Shown in pieces: positions 52,695 through 62,500 of a DNA stretch of 64,000 bases (position 1 is the stretch's first letter; each line of letters opens with the position of its first letter). Source of the DNA: Bacteroidota bacterium. GTDB taxonomy: Bacteria > Bacteroidota > Bacteroidia > Flavobacteriales > Weeksellaceae. The notes beneath the pieces are model-generated. The model saw only the letters and a list, made by a program, of their open reading frames with translations, was not told the origin of the DNA and searched no databases. Where the stretch lies: assembly GCA_023461035.1 (NCBI GenBank), contig JAEWOD010000016.1:286378-350377 (forward strand). Direction: 5' to 3'. Position numbers and translations under genes: made by a program.

Positions 52695-53535
52695 AGAAAT
52701 TCAGGAAGAAAGACCAAGTACTGAAAAAGAAACTACCCGATTTAAAATTTCCATCCTTAAATCCTTTGCCGTAGCATTTATCATCATCGTTTCCTTACAA
52801 CTATTGGCCGGAATTATCAATCTTCCATCTTATAAGTGGGAATCCTTATTTCATTTCACTTTGCCTCTCTCCTTTTTATTGGGCGGAACTTTGGCCATTT
52901 TCATTTTGATTCCTTATGTGAAAACAGATTGGAAAGCGATTGTCAGTCATATTTGGAAACCGGCAAGCATCGGCATCGTTTTATTGAGCACATTTTTTTA
53001 TATTTTCCTCTTACCTTTTGCCGAATTTTTGACTTCGATGGTTCCCACAAACGGAATCGAAGTTTTAGAAGAATTTTACAAAGACATCACCCAGGCATTT
53101 GAAATGATGCTCGATTATAAAATCGCCGGCTTCATTACCGTTTGCATTCTGGCACCCGTCATAGAAGAAATATTATTTCGGGGAATTTTATTGCGCGGAC
53201 TCTTGCAAAAAGGAGTTTCACCCATTCTTGCAATATTTCTGAGCTCATTCCTATTTGGATTGGCACACTTAAATCCATGGCAATTTATGGGCGCAGGACT
53301 TCTCGGAGCCGTTTTCGGATTTATTTATTATAGAACAAAAGCTCTTTGGGTCTGTATCTTTTTACATGCGCTGAACAATACGGTTTCCTTTGTCATGATG
53401 CTAAAATATAAATCCATGGACGAAAACGTCACCAACCCAAATGATCCGGTTTCCGTCGTGATTTGTTTTATGGTGGCGGTTCTGATCGGTTGGATAATTT
53501 ATAAATTGACAAAAAATAAAGTCTCATGGAATTGA
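52687..53535 (+). CDS. CPBP-family intramembrane metalloprotease
   Basis: Membrane protein of the CAAX protease/bacteriocin-processing (Abi) family, 282 aa with about seven helices. The family motifs are intact: EEILFRGILLRGL (Glu-Glu and Arg), FGLAHLNPWQFMGAGLLGA and the final HALNNTVSF. The ATG at 52687 overlaps the rlmH stop by 8 nt; an upstream in-frame ATG lies deep within rlmH. Its natural substrate is unknown; no bacteriocin gene was seen nearby. Confidence 0.88.
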   Translation: MNEEIQEERPSTEKETTRFKISILKSFAVAFIIIVSLQLLAGIINLPSYKWESLFHFTLPLSFLLGGTLAIFILIPYVKTDWKAIVSHIWKPASIGIVLLSTFFYIFLLPFAEFLTSMVPTNGIEVLEEFYKDITQAFEMMLDYKIAGFITVCILAPVIEEILFRGILLRGLLQKGVSPILAIFLSSFLFGLAHLNPWQFMGAGLLGAVFGFIYYRTKALWVCIFLHALNNTVSFVMMLKYKSMDENVTNPNDPVSVVICFMVAVLIGWIIYKLTKNKVSWN

Positions 53536-54098
53536 TATTTGCTTCGCACAATGAAAATAAGGTCAGAGAAATCCGGGCGGTACTGCCGGATTCAATCCAA
53601 CTTTTATCCCTGAACGACATCGGTTTCCTTGAAGAAATAGCCGAAACCGGAACCACGCTGGAAGAAAACGCCCAAATCAAAGCCGAAACCATTTACAATC
53701 AAACCGGAAAAAATGTATTTGCAGATGATTCGGGGTTGTTTGTGGAAGCGCTTGACGGAGCGCCCGGCGTTTATTCGGCTCGATATGCCGGAACCGGAAA
53801 TTCAAAAGACAATATTTCAAAACTTTTGGGTGAACTAAAAAACCATGAAAACCGGAAAGCTTCGTTCCAAACGGTTTTTTGTGTCATAATCAACGGAAAA
53901 ATTGATTTCTTAAAAGGTGAAGTTCACGGAAAAATTATCGAAACAGAAAGAGGAACAGAGGGTTTCGGGTACGACCCGGTTTTTATACCGGACGGATTTC
54001 ATGAAACTTTTGCCGAAATGAGTTCAGAAGCGAAAAACCAAATCAGTCACAGAACCAAAGCGGTACAAAAATTGTTTACCTTTATTGAAAATTTATAG
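53526..54098 (+). CDS. rdgB: Non-canonical purine NTP pyrophosphatase (RdgB/HAM1)
   Basis: House-cleaning enzyme hydrolysing dITP, XTP and ITP to monophosphates. 190 aa; seen: the substrate loop FASHNENKVREIRAVL (Ser/Asn/Lys set), FADDSGLFVEALDGAPGVYSARYAG with the metal-binding acidic residues, and GTEGFGYDPVFIPDGF plus SHRTKAVQK at the C-terminus. Overlaps the preceding protease gene by 10 nt. Confidence 0.95.
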   Translation: MELIFASHNENKVREIRAVLPDSIQLLSLNDIGFLEEIAETGTTLEENAQIKAETIYNQTGKNVFADDSGLFVEALDGAPGVYSARYAGTGNSKDNISKLLGELKNHENRKASFQTVFCVIINGKIDFLKGEVHGKIIETERGTEGFGYDPVFIPDGFHETFAEMSSEAKNQISHRTKAVQKLFTFIENL

Positions 54099-54100
54099 AA

Positions 54101-55048
54101 TTGTCTTTAAAACTGACCATACTTGGATTTAATTCTGCTATTCCTAAAAAAAAATCGGCACCTACGGCTCAATTATTGGAAATCGCCAATCGTCATTTTC
54201 TAATTGATTGTGGTGAAGGAACGCAGGTTCAATTGCGTAAAGCCAAAGCCAAATTCTCCAAAATCAACCATATTTTTATTTCGCATCTGCACGGTGACCA
54301 TGTTTTTGGATTGGTCGGTTTGATTAGCACCTTGCAATTATTGGGAAAAGAAACGCCTTTGATTATTTTTGGACCAAAGGGCATCAAGGAATTTATCATG
54401 AACCAACTGATGCATACTCAGGCCAGATGTACGTTTGAAATCATTTTTGAAGAATTGGAAAGCAAGGAAAGCATCCAAATTTTTGAAGATGAAAAGGTCG
54501 AAGTTTTTACCCTTCCGCTCAATCACCGGATTTACACTAACGGTTATCTGTTCAGGGAAAAACCAAAAAAACGAAAACTAAACATAGAAGCAGTTCATCG
54601 TTATCCCGAAATCCAAATTTGTGATTATGAAAATTTGAAACGAGGAAAAGATTTCGAATGTGAAAACGGTGAATTTATTCCAAACGAAAAGCTGACGCTG
54701 GAGCCGGAGAAATCCTATAGTTATGCTTTTTGTTCTGATACTCGTTTCAAACCGGATATAGTCCCCATCATTCAAAATGTAGATATTCTCTATCATGAAG
54801 CTACTTTTTTAAGTGATTTGCAGGATATGGCCGATTACACAGGACATTCTACTGCCCGTGAAGCAGCGACCATTGCAAAAAATGCCAATGCAGGCAGATT
54901 AATTCTCGGACATTTCTCCAACCGTTATAAAGATCTGAATGTCTTACTCGATGAAGCAAAACTTATTTTTGAAAATACCATCATTCCGGTACAATTAGGT
55001 GTTTACGAGCCGGAAACTGAATTGCTTCGGCTAAGCGAAAAGTCCTGA
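54101..55048 (+). CDS. rnz: Ribonuclease Z
   Basis: Zinc endonuclease that trims tRNA 3' ends. Metallo-beta-lactamase fold, 315 aa. Seen: NSAIPKKKSAPTAQLLEI near the start, the metal motif FISHLHGDHVFGLVGLI (about residues 61-77), PLNHRIYTNGYLF, SYAFCSDTRF, LYHEATFL and the final GHFSNRY. The start is TTG at 54101, 2 nt after the rdgB stop. Possible rnz-specific exosite residues are not distinct. Confidence 0.93.
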   Translation: MSLKLTILGFNSAIPKKKSAPTAQLLEIANRHFLIDCGEGTQVQLRKAKAKFSKINHIFISHLHGDHVFGLVGLISTLQLLGKETPLIIFGPKGIKEFIMNQLMHTQARCTFEIIFEELESKESIQIFEDEKVEVFTLPLNHRIYTNGYLFREKPKKRKLNIEAVHRYPEIQICDYENLKRGKDFECENGEFIPNEKLTLEPEKSYSYAFCSDTRFKPDIVPIIQNVDILYHEATFLSDLQDMADYTGHSTAREAATIAKNANAGRLILGHFSNRYKDLNVLLDEAKLIFENTIIPVQLGVYEPETELLRLSEKS

Positions 55049-55078
55049 AAGTCATCCCTCAATTAAATACTTAAAATC

Positions 55079-56848
55079 ATGAAAAACAAATTCCGGGAAA
55101 TTCTTTTAAATGCAAAAGAAGTCATATTTCGTTACCCTTTGGTGCTTTTGATGTCTGCAATAATGGCGGTAGTTGCCGTTTGTTTGATTGAAGATGCAGA
55201 TGAAAATTTCACACTCTTTAAAATTCTGATCGTGGCTTCCATCGGGATTTCATTGATGTTTGCTTTGAAAATGCTTTCGCAAAGGATGAATAAAGGTTTC
55301 ATCATTGAAATACTGGGAATCGTCTTTCTGATCGGATTTTATTTTATTTTACCAAACGAAGAAAAAGATTTCACAGAAATGTACGCCTATTTATTGGTTC
55401 CGGTATATGTGATGTCGCATTTGTTGGTTTCGTTTGTGGCATTTGCAAAAAGGGAAAATTATGAACGTCATTTCTGGCAGTACAATAAAAGTCTGTTTGT
55501 CAATTTTTTTCTGACAATTGTGTTTACGGGAGTGTTGACCGGAGGTGTTGAACTGGCGGTTTTGGCTGTAGATAAACTTTTTAATGTAGGATTTGATGAT
55601 AATTTGTACGGGAAAATATTTGTTTCATTACTGATTTTCGGCAGCACTTTCATCTTTTTATTGTTCAATGAAACCGGGCTTGATTTTCTGGAAAAAGAAG
55701 GAAATTATCCGGTTGTTTTAAAATTTTTCACCCAATATGTCCTGATTCCGCTTCTGTGTATTTATGCAGTAATCCTTTATTTTTATTCTGCTAAAATCCT
55801 AATCAACTGGGAACTGCCTAGAGGTTGGGTTTCTTATCTAGTTTTGGCTTATTCGCTCATCGGGATTCTCGCTTTGCTGCTGGTTCATCCGCTGAAAGAA
55901 GACAACGCCAAATCCTGGGTGAAGATGTTCAGCAAAGTATTTTATTTTACGCTGATTCCACTCGTTGTCTTATTGTTCATTGCCATTTTTACAAGGGTTT
56001 TGGAATACGGTTATACTGAACCGCGCTATTTCGTCTTGCTTTTGGCGGTTTGGTTAAGTTCTGTGGTTTTGTACTTCATTTTCCGGAAAAACCCAACGAT
56101 TAAGTTCATCCCGATTTCCTTGTTTTGCTTTGGATTGTTTGCATTGATCTTTCCTTATTTCAATACATTTTCGGTTGCCAAACGAAGCCAGAAAAACGAA
56201 TTGGAAAAAATCCTGACGCAAAACAATTTGCTCAAAAACGGAAAAATTGATTTCGCAAAAGAAATTCAGGATACGGTAGTGAGTGAAATAGTCGATAAGT
56301 TCGATTTTCTTTCCGACCGGTTTCAAAATGAATATTTGCAAAATTATTTAGATGAAAAAACTCAAAGCGAATTTAAAGAAAACGGTTACTGGAATCTTCA
56401 TCAAAAATTCACAAATAAAAAATGGACTGAAAGCGTTGATCCTCACCCAAATCCTTATCGGAATTTAGTAGCAAAAAGAAAGATTTATTCGCTTGGGGAT
56501 TATCAATACATGGTTTCCCATAATGATTTGCTTCAAAATTCGCTTGAAATCAATGCTGATTTAATCGAATTAAATTTCCAGTCAAACAACAATAACAGAT
56601 ACCTGTTCAAATTAAATAAAAATACAACCCTTGATTTAACACCTCAAATCGAAAAAATTTTTGAAGAAAACAAGTCAACTCCCAACAATCATGAATTGGA
56701 CGAACTTTCGGTAGAAGGCGATTTGGGCAACTACCATATAAAAGTATATTTCAAATCTATGAATCGCTCGCACTACGGTTCAGATGATGTAAACTATTGG
56801 TTTGAAAATCCGGTAATTCTAATCAAAGAAAATTCATCAAATCCCTGA
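55079..56848 (+). CDS. DUF4153 membrane protein
   Basis: Large membrane protein (589 aa) of the DUF4153 type, function unknown. About 10 hydrophobic helices in the first 370 residues (e.g. PLVLLMSAIMAVVAVCLI, GVLTGGVELAVLAVDKLFNVG, VSYLVLAYSLIGILALLLVHPL) are followed by a soluble C-terminal portion (about 380-589) rich in charged residues. The last gene of the rlmH run; its 3' end overlaps the convergent menE gene by 26 nt. Confidence 0.82.
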   Translation: MKNKFREILLNAKEVIFRYPLVLLMSAIMAVVAVCLIEDADENFTLFKILIVASIGISLMFALKMLSQRMNKGFIIEILGIVFLIGFYFILPNEEKDFTEMYAYLLVPVYVMSHLLVSFVAFAKRENYERHFWQYNKSLFVNFFLTIVFTGVLTGGVELAVLAVDKLFNVGFDDNLYGKIFVSLLIFGSTFIFLLFNETGLDFLEKEGNYPVVLKFFTQYVLIPLLCIYAVILYFYSAKILINWELPRGWVSYLVLAYSLIGILALLLVHPLKEDNAKSWVKMFSKVFYFTLIPLVVLLFIAIFTRVLEYGYTEPRYFVLLLAVWLSSVVLYFIFRKNPTIKFIPISLFCFGLFALIFPYFNTFSVAKRSQKNELEKILTQNNLLKNGKIDFAKEIQDTVVSEIVDKFDFLSDRFQNEYLQNYLDEKTQSEFKENGYWNLHQKFTNKKWTESVDPHPNPYRNLVAKRKIYSLGDYQYMVSHNDLLQNSLEINADLIELNFQSNNNNRYLFKLNKNTTLDLTPQIEKIFEENKSTPNNHELDELSVEGDLGNYHIKVYFKSMNRSHYGSDDVNYWFENPVILIKENSSNP

Positions 56849-57839
56849 TTTTTTCACGCTTAACTTTTCCGCTTTCGGTTCGGGGAAATGTTTGGAGAAA
56901 ATGGATTTCTTTTGGGGTTTCGTATTTTGAAAGGACGGAAGATGGCATTTGTACTTCGACAAGCTCAGCATAACAGAAGTCGGAAGTATCTTTTTCAATG
57001 ACGAGAATTAATTTCTCGCCGAGAAGATTGTCGGGAAGGGAGGTAATGATGAATTCCTCTGAAATATAAGGTTTCAATTTTTTCTCAATTTGCTCCGGAA
57101 ACAATTTAATTCCTCCGGAATTGATGACATTATCAAAACGTCCAAGCCATTTGAATTCAGATTTGTTTTGCAATTCGACGATGTCGTTTGTGATGATTTC
57201 CTCTTCGAAATAAGGCGTTTGGATAACCAAACAATCCCGATTGTCTTTTTGGATAGAAACACCTTTCAGGATTCTGAAAAATTGCTCCGAAATTTCCTTT
57301 AACGCAATATGCGTGATGGTTTCGGTCATGCCGTAAGATTCGAAAGACTGCACGGAAAGCTCCAATAATTTATTGCGCAAACTTTCAGAAAGCGGTGCGC
57401 CGCCGATTAAAAGTATTTTGATTTTGGATAATTCTTCTAATGAATTTTCCACCTGCATGGGTGTCATGGGAACAAAATCGATTTTATCTGCAAAATCCAG
57501 TTTGATTTTAGATTTCGGTTCGACGATGTATAATTTTAAGTTCAATTCCATCGCTCTTACAATCATCATTTTACCGGCGATAAAGTTGACCGGCATACAA
57601 AGCAAAGCAGACATTCCTTCTCTCAGACCGAAGAATTCTCCGGTCATTTTTGCACTCATTTTCATTGCCGGTTTTGGCAAGCGGATTTCTTTGGGCGTTC
57701 CGGTAGAACCGGAGGTTTTGGAAATGATAAATTCTGTTGAAGAATTCCATTCATTTATAAAAAGCAATATTTCATTCTCCCAAAAAATTTCAGGATTTAG
57801 TTTGTCAAATTTACCGGAAGAAAAATCGAGAAGTTTCAT
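56823..57839 (-). CDS. menE: o-Succinylbenzoate-CoA ligase-like AMP-binding enzyme MenE
   Basis: Adenylate-forming ligase that activates o-succinylbenzoate for menaquinone synthesis. 338 aa, short for the superfamily but usual for Bacteroidota MenE. P-loop TSGSTGTPK at residues 42-50, SYGMTET at 168-174, GRFDNVINSGGIKLFPEQIE at 233-252 and the C-terminal PRTESGKVKREKI with the catalytic Lys. Residues 288-297 (FCYAELVEVQ) come from a palindromic repeat inserted in frame. It overlaps the preceding DUF1684 gene by 4 nt and menC lies just before that. Confidence 0.88.
   Translation of the reverse strand: MKLLDFSSGKFDKLNPEIFWENEILLFINEWNSSTEFIISKTSGSTGTPKEIRLPKPAMKMSAKMTGEFFGLREGMSALLCMPVNFIAGKMMIVRAMELNLKLYIVEPKSKIKLDFADKIDFVPMTPMQVENSLEELSKIKILLIGGAPLSESLRNKLLELSVQSFESYGMTETITHIALKEISEQFFRILKGVSIQKDNRDCLVIQTPYFEEEIITNDIVELQNKSEFKWLGRFDNVINSGGIKLFPEQIEKKLKPYISEEFIITSLPDNLLGEKLILVIEKDTSDFCYAELVEVQMPSSVLSKYETPKEIHFLQTFPRTESGKVKREKIRDLMNFL
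56953..56974. repeat. Repeat fragment inside menE
   Basis: ACTTCGACAAGCTCAGCA (56953-56970) is a well-known dispersed bacterial repeat core whose other half (GTCCTGAGCGAAGTCGAAGG) occurs at 27878-27897. In menE it is read as part of the protein on the minus strand. Confidence 0.6.
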
Positions 57840-58441
57840 TCAGTATAACTTACGCCTGCAAGGATTTCGGTTTCGAGATAATTATTGGCCGGCGGAATCG
57901 GGCAATTGTAATATTTGCTGTAAGCGCAATAAGGATTATAGGCTTTGTTGAAATCAATTTCCACTTTTCCGTCCTGAATGTCTGAGAGTTCCAAGTCTAT
58001 GTACCGGCCGCCGCCATAGGTTGTGTTACCGTTTGTTTCGTCCGTAAAAGGCAGGAATAAAGAAGTTTCGTAACCTTCAATCGGTGGATCGGATTGATAA
58101 ATCGTTAATTCATGTTGTTTTCCGTTCAGTTTAAAATTGACAATTCCGTATTCTTTATAGTATTTAATTTTTTTGGCAGAAGTTGGAAAAGGAAGTATTT
58201 TTCCGTTTTCAATCGGAGCAAAATTTGCATTTATGATGTATTTCTTCTTGATGGAAAAAAAACTTATTCCTTTAAAATCCGTTCTTTCATCTGCTTTCAG
58301 AGGAGTGGTTTCAGGATTGGCCCATTCTTCTTTTAATTTATTTTGATAATCTGAAATGGCATCAAAATTTTGTTTAGTACATGAAATGGAAAAAACCAAA
58401 ATCATACTATATATATAATAAGGTATAATGACATGTTTCAT
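57836..58441 (-). CDS. DUF1684 lipoprotein
   Basis: Envelope lipoprotein (Cys21 in MILVFSISC) of the DUF1684 family, no known activity. Family blocks seen: FFSIKKKYIINANF, the glycine-rich GGGRYIDLEL and the C-terminal NPYCAYSKYYNCPIPPANNYLETEI. 201 aa is typical. It is encoded between menC and menE: its ATG is 10 nt from menC's stop and its stop overlaps menE by 4 nt, so it is co-translated with menaquinone enzymes. A role there is not established. Confidence 0.82.
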   Translation of the reverse strand: MKHVIIPYYIYSMILVFSISCTKQNFDAISDYQNKLKEEWANPETTPLKADERTDFKGISFFSIKKKYIINANFAPIENGKILPFPTSAKKIKYYKEYGIVNFKLNGKQHELTIYQSDPPIEGYETSLFLPFTDETNGNTTYGGGRYIDLELSDIQDGKVEIDFNKAYNPYCAYSKYYNCPIPPANNYLETEILAGVSYTE

Positions 58442-58450
58442 ATCCCAAAA

Positions 58451-59488
58451 TTACAGAAAAAACAATTGGTCTTTCACTACACTGAGCCGTGAATAAAAAT
58501 TATTTTCAAACAAACCGCCCGTCCCCAAACCTTGCGGCATGGGATTTTTAAGGGTATAAGTCCATTGGGCAATTGCATTTAGACCGATATTGCTTTCCAA
58601 AGCGGAAGTAATCCACCAACCGGCCTGCTGGTTTTCTGCTAAACCTATCCACTCTTCACTTCCTTTCCAACCTCCTACCAGACTTGGTTTTAAGATAATA
58701 AATTGAGGATGTATCGTTTCCAACAATTTCTTTTTTTCTTCCAATTGGACTACGCCTATCAATTCTTCATCAAGTGCAATCGGCACAGGAGTCATAGCGC
58801 AAAGATTTGCCATTTCCTGAATTTGTCCGGCTTTTATGGGTTGTTCTATGGAGTGGATTTCGAGTTCTGCAAGTTGTTGTAAAACGAATTTTGCTTTTTC
58901 AAAATCAAATGCTCCGTTTGCATCTACTCTGATTTCCAGATGTTCTGAGGGAAATTCTTTACGCAGATTCTTCAGTATTTGAAATTCCTCTTCCCAATTC
59001 ACGCCAATTTTTAGTTTTAAGCAAGAAAATTTTTGTTTCAGTTTTTCACGGATCTGGGTTTTCATAAATTCAGGAGTCCCCATCCAAATCAGACCGTTTA
59101 TGGGAATTCCGTCTTTTCCTTCTGTGAATTCAGAAGGAAAAAGGATGGGATTGAATTCATCTTCCGGTTTTTGATTTTGATAGATTTCTTTTGCTTTTTG
59201 GATTTGCTCAAATCCAAATTGTATCGAAGGAAATGCTCTCAATTCTTCCCACCAATTTTCATTTTCAAAATCAAGAGTTTCGCAAATCCGGTTTAGGTTT
59301 TCTTCAAAATCCGGTATATCGTCAAAACTAAGTCCTCTAAAAAGTCCACATTCACCAAAAAATTCGGTTTCTTTTAGGTCGTTCATTTTTAGTCTGATTA
59401 AGAATGTTTCTTTTTCTGTAAGTACTCCACGTGACGTACCGCCCGGAATTTTAAATTTTAATTTATAGGATTGATAAGATAAGTCCAT
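58451..59488 (-). CDS. menC: o-Succinylbenzoate synthase MenC
   Basis: Enolase-superfamily enzyme that dehydrates SHCHC to o-succinylbenzoate. 345 aa. Catalytic and metal residues are seen: KLK at 158-160, Asp189 in RVDANG, Glu215 in SIEQP, Asp240 in ALDEE and Lys267 in ILKPS. The N-terminal capping domain has FKIPGGTSRGVL, and GGLFENNFY is at the C-terminus. It opens the minus-strand run menC-DUF1684-menE. menD, menF and menH are not in the window. Confidence 0.92.
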   Translation of the reverse strand: MDLSYQSYKLKFKIPGGTSRGVLTEKETFLIRLKMNDLKETEFFGECGLFRGLSFDDIPDFEENLNRICETLDFENENWWEELRAFPSIQFGFEQIQKAKEIYQNQKPEDEFNPILFPSEFTEGKDGIPINGLIWMGTPEFMKTQIREKLKQKFSCLKLKIGVNWEEEFQILKNLRKEFPSEHLEIRVDANGAFDFEKAKFVLQQLAELEIHSIEQPIKAGQIQEMANLCAMTPVPIALDEELIGVVQLEEKKKLLETIHPQFIILKPSLVGGWKGSEEWIGLAENQQAGWWITSALESNIGLNAIAQWTYTLKNPMPQGLGTGGLFENNFYSRLSVVKDQLFFL

Positions 59489-59592
59489 AAGTGATGAATA
59501 TGAATTATTGATTTTTCGAAATTATTTTAAAATTATGTTAAAGTATCAAAACAAATTACTAATTTAGTCTCAATTAATTAACAATAAACATC

Positions 59593-62500
59593 ATGAGGAA
59601 ATTTTTATTATCGACATTCCTGATCTGTATGTTCTTTACCGGCTACAGTCAGGTGGTTACTTCTGGTGCAAACCAAAGTAACATCAATGACCTGCTGAAC
59701 AGAGTTCAGCAAAGCGATTTCAGAAGTTTTGATGAAGTGTTTACTTCATCTGAAATCGCACAACTTAAGGCCTATTACCAATTTGAGAATTCCATGAAGG
59801 TAAATCTTGGAACCCCTATTTTTGGAAGTGACGCAATAGGCGATGTAGTTGCGTATGGATTTGAGGCTTTTTTAGCACCGGGATTTTCAAGTTTTGATAT
59901 CGAAGCTGCTACAAGTGTTACAACTATTAGCGCAGGGATTGGATCCGAGTTCGCAGGTGCCGTAAGTTTGGACAACCCTGACTTGGCATATTCTTTAACA
60001 AATACCGGAAGCCTTTACAGTGTGGACGTTCCTACGGGGGCTTATACCTTGTTAGGTTCTTTAGGGATTAGTGATATGAGTGGAATGGCGTTTAATCCAG
60101 TAAACGGGCAACTTTATGCTATCTCTCCAACAGCCTTATACTCTATTAATACTTCCGTTCCAAGTGCAACCTTAATTGGAAATCTCGGCACTTCTCAAAG
60201 TCTTGCCATTGCCCTTGCCATAGACGGTTCGGGAACGGCTTATACATATGATATTGGGGATGATGTACTTTATTCTATCAATCTTACTACAGGTGCAGCA
60301 ACATCCATCGGACCGATAGGGTTCAATGGTAATTATGCACAGGGTATGGATTACGATCCGTTTACCGATACTATTTATATGGCAGCTTTTAATGCAACTA
60401 CTTTTATGGCTGAACTTAGATCTGTAAATACAACTACAGGGATGACTACTCTTGTTAGCAACATTGCAGGGTCTACAGCTGAATTTACTTGGGTTTCATT
60501 TGTAAGTGAAGAAGAAGAGCCTCCAACAGGCGACTGCGGAACTCAATTTGTTGATTCAGGGGGAACCGGAGCAAATTATGGAAACAATGAAAACTTAACT
60601 TGGACATTTAATCCTAGTGATCCTGCTAATGAGGTTATAGCGGTTACTTTCACAGCATTTGATGTGGAAAGCGGTTGGGATGGTTTGATGATTTATGACG
60701 GTCCGGATACTTCCGCCCCATTGATCAGCTCAGGTTCTACTTTTAACAGAGCAACTTGCCCTAATGGTGCATGGACCGGAACGGGTACTTATTCCGCAAA
60801 TGGTCAAACTTTCACTTCTACACACGCTACAGGAGCACTAACATTTGTTTTTACATCTGACTCTTCATTTAATTATGCCGGATGGATAGCAGATATTACT
60901 TGTGAGTCTATAACATCTCCTACAGGATGTGAATGGACCGTAACAGTAAGTGATGATGAAAACTGTGGAGATGAAGTTTCTTGGGCATTGACAGATGGTG
61001 GAGGAAATGTTGTCCTTTCCGGAGGACCATATTCATGTGATGCTTACAATGACGTACAAACTGTTACTGCTGAAGGACCGATGACATTCTATATTGAGTC
61101 TAATGGATCTTGGGGAGATAATACGCCAAGTTATGAAGTATCCAATGGAACTGAAGTTGTAGCTTCAGGACAATTAACAGGTGGCACTGATGCAACCTAC
61201 ACTGATTTGAATTGTGAAGGAAGTGGCGGCGGAGAAGATCCCATTGAGGCGTGTAATGACACGGATGTAGCCATCGCGACAAATGGTGTGGCTTATACTT
61301 CTGTTGTTTCTGTTACAGATGCAGGAACCATCGGAACCGATGCTACTTTGGATTCAGTTATTGCAGAGCTTCAACATACTTGGGCAAATGATTTGGAAAT
61401 TATCTTGATTTCTCCTGCCGGAACCGAAGTTGCATTATCTACTGACAATGGTGGTGGTGACGGTTTGGATACTCAAGCGATACTGACTTTCACAGATACT
61501 GCCGCAAACCCTGCGGGAGTTTGGGATTCCGGTGCTCCTGCCGCGGAATATAGAGCGGAAGGCGGCGCAACAGCTCACCCTGTAGACGGTAGCGGAACAA
61601 CCGGCACGGATGGACCGGGTGTAAACCTGAACGATGAGTTTGCCGGAGAAAGCATTACCGGTGACTGGACACTAAGAATCTGGGATGACTTCAGCGGTGA
61701 TACAGGAACTTTATTCAACTTCTGTTTGAACTTTACTGTTGATAGTGGTTCTGGCGGAGATTGTGAATGGACCGTAACTGTAAGCGGAGGTTGTGGAGAT
61801 GAGGTTTCTTGGACTTTCACTGACGGATCTGGTGCTGTCGTTTTATCCGGTGGTCCATATGCATGTGCTACTTATTCAGACACTCAAACCGTAACTGCAG
61901 AAGGACCAATGGAATTCTATATTGAGTCTATGGGCTCATGGAATGACAACACACCTTCCTTTACAATTGAGAATGCTAACGGTGTAATTTTAACCGGTGG
62001 AATTGCAGGTGGAACAGAGGGCACATATTCTGATTTGAACTGTAGTGACATTCCTCCTCCGGCACCTGAAAATGATGATTGTAGCGGAGTAACTCCAACT
62101 GAATTGACCAATGGCGTTCCTGTTACCTTTAATGGAACAACAGTGGGTGGTACTGCAAGCCCTGAAGAAATGGCCGTTTTAGGATATGGTGCTGTTTGGG
62201 AAGCTGTTACTTTAACCGGAGACTGTAATAATCTGACTGTAGATTACTGCGGAACTCCATCAGGAAACATGAATAATATGTTCATAGTATATACGCCTGA
62301 TTGTCCTGCTACTTCTTATGTAATAGGAAGCTATGATTTTGCAACTTGTGGAGACGGAAACGGAACTATAAGATATAATAATCTTCCTGCGGGAACTTAT
62401 TATTTACCTGTAATTTTAGACCCTGCAAGTAATACCTTAGGAGATTATGTAATGAATGTAATTTCTGAGGATTGTTTTGTGGTGGAAGAACCAGACTATC

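Noticed and set aside
57373..57951. 192-codon plus-strand frame over menE and the DUF1684 gene
   Set aside because: Antisense to two recognisable genes, with no motif or promoter of its own.
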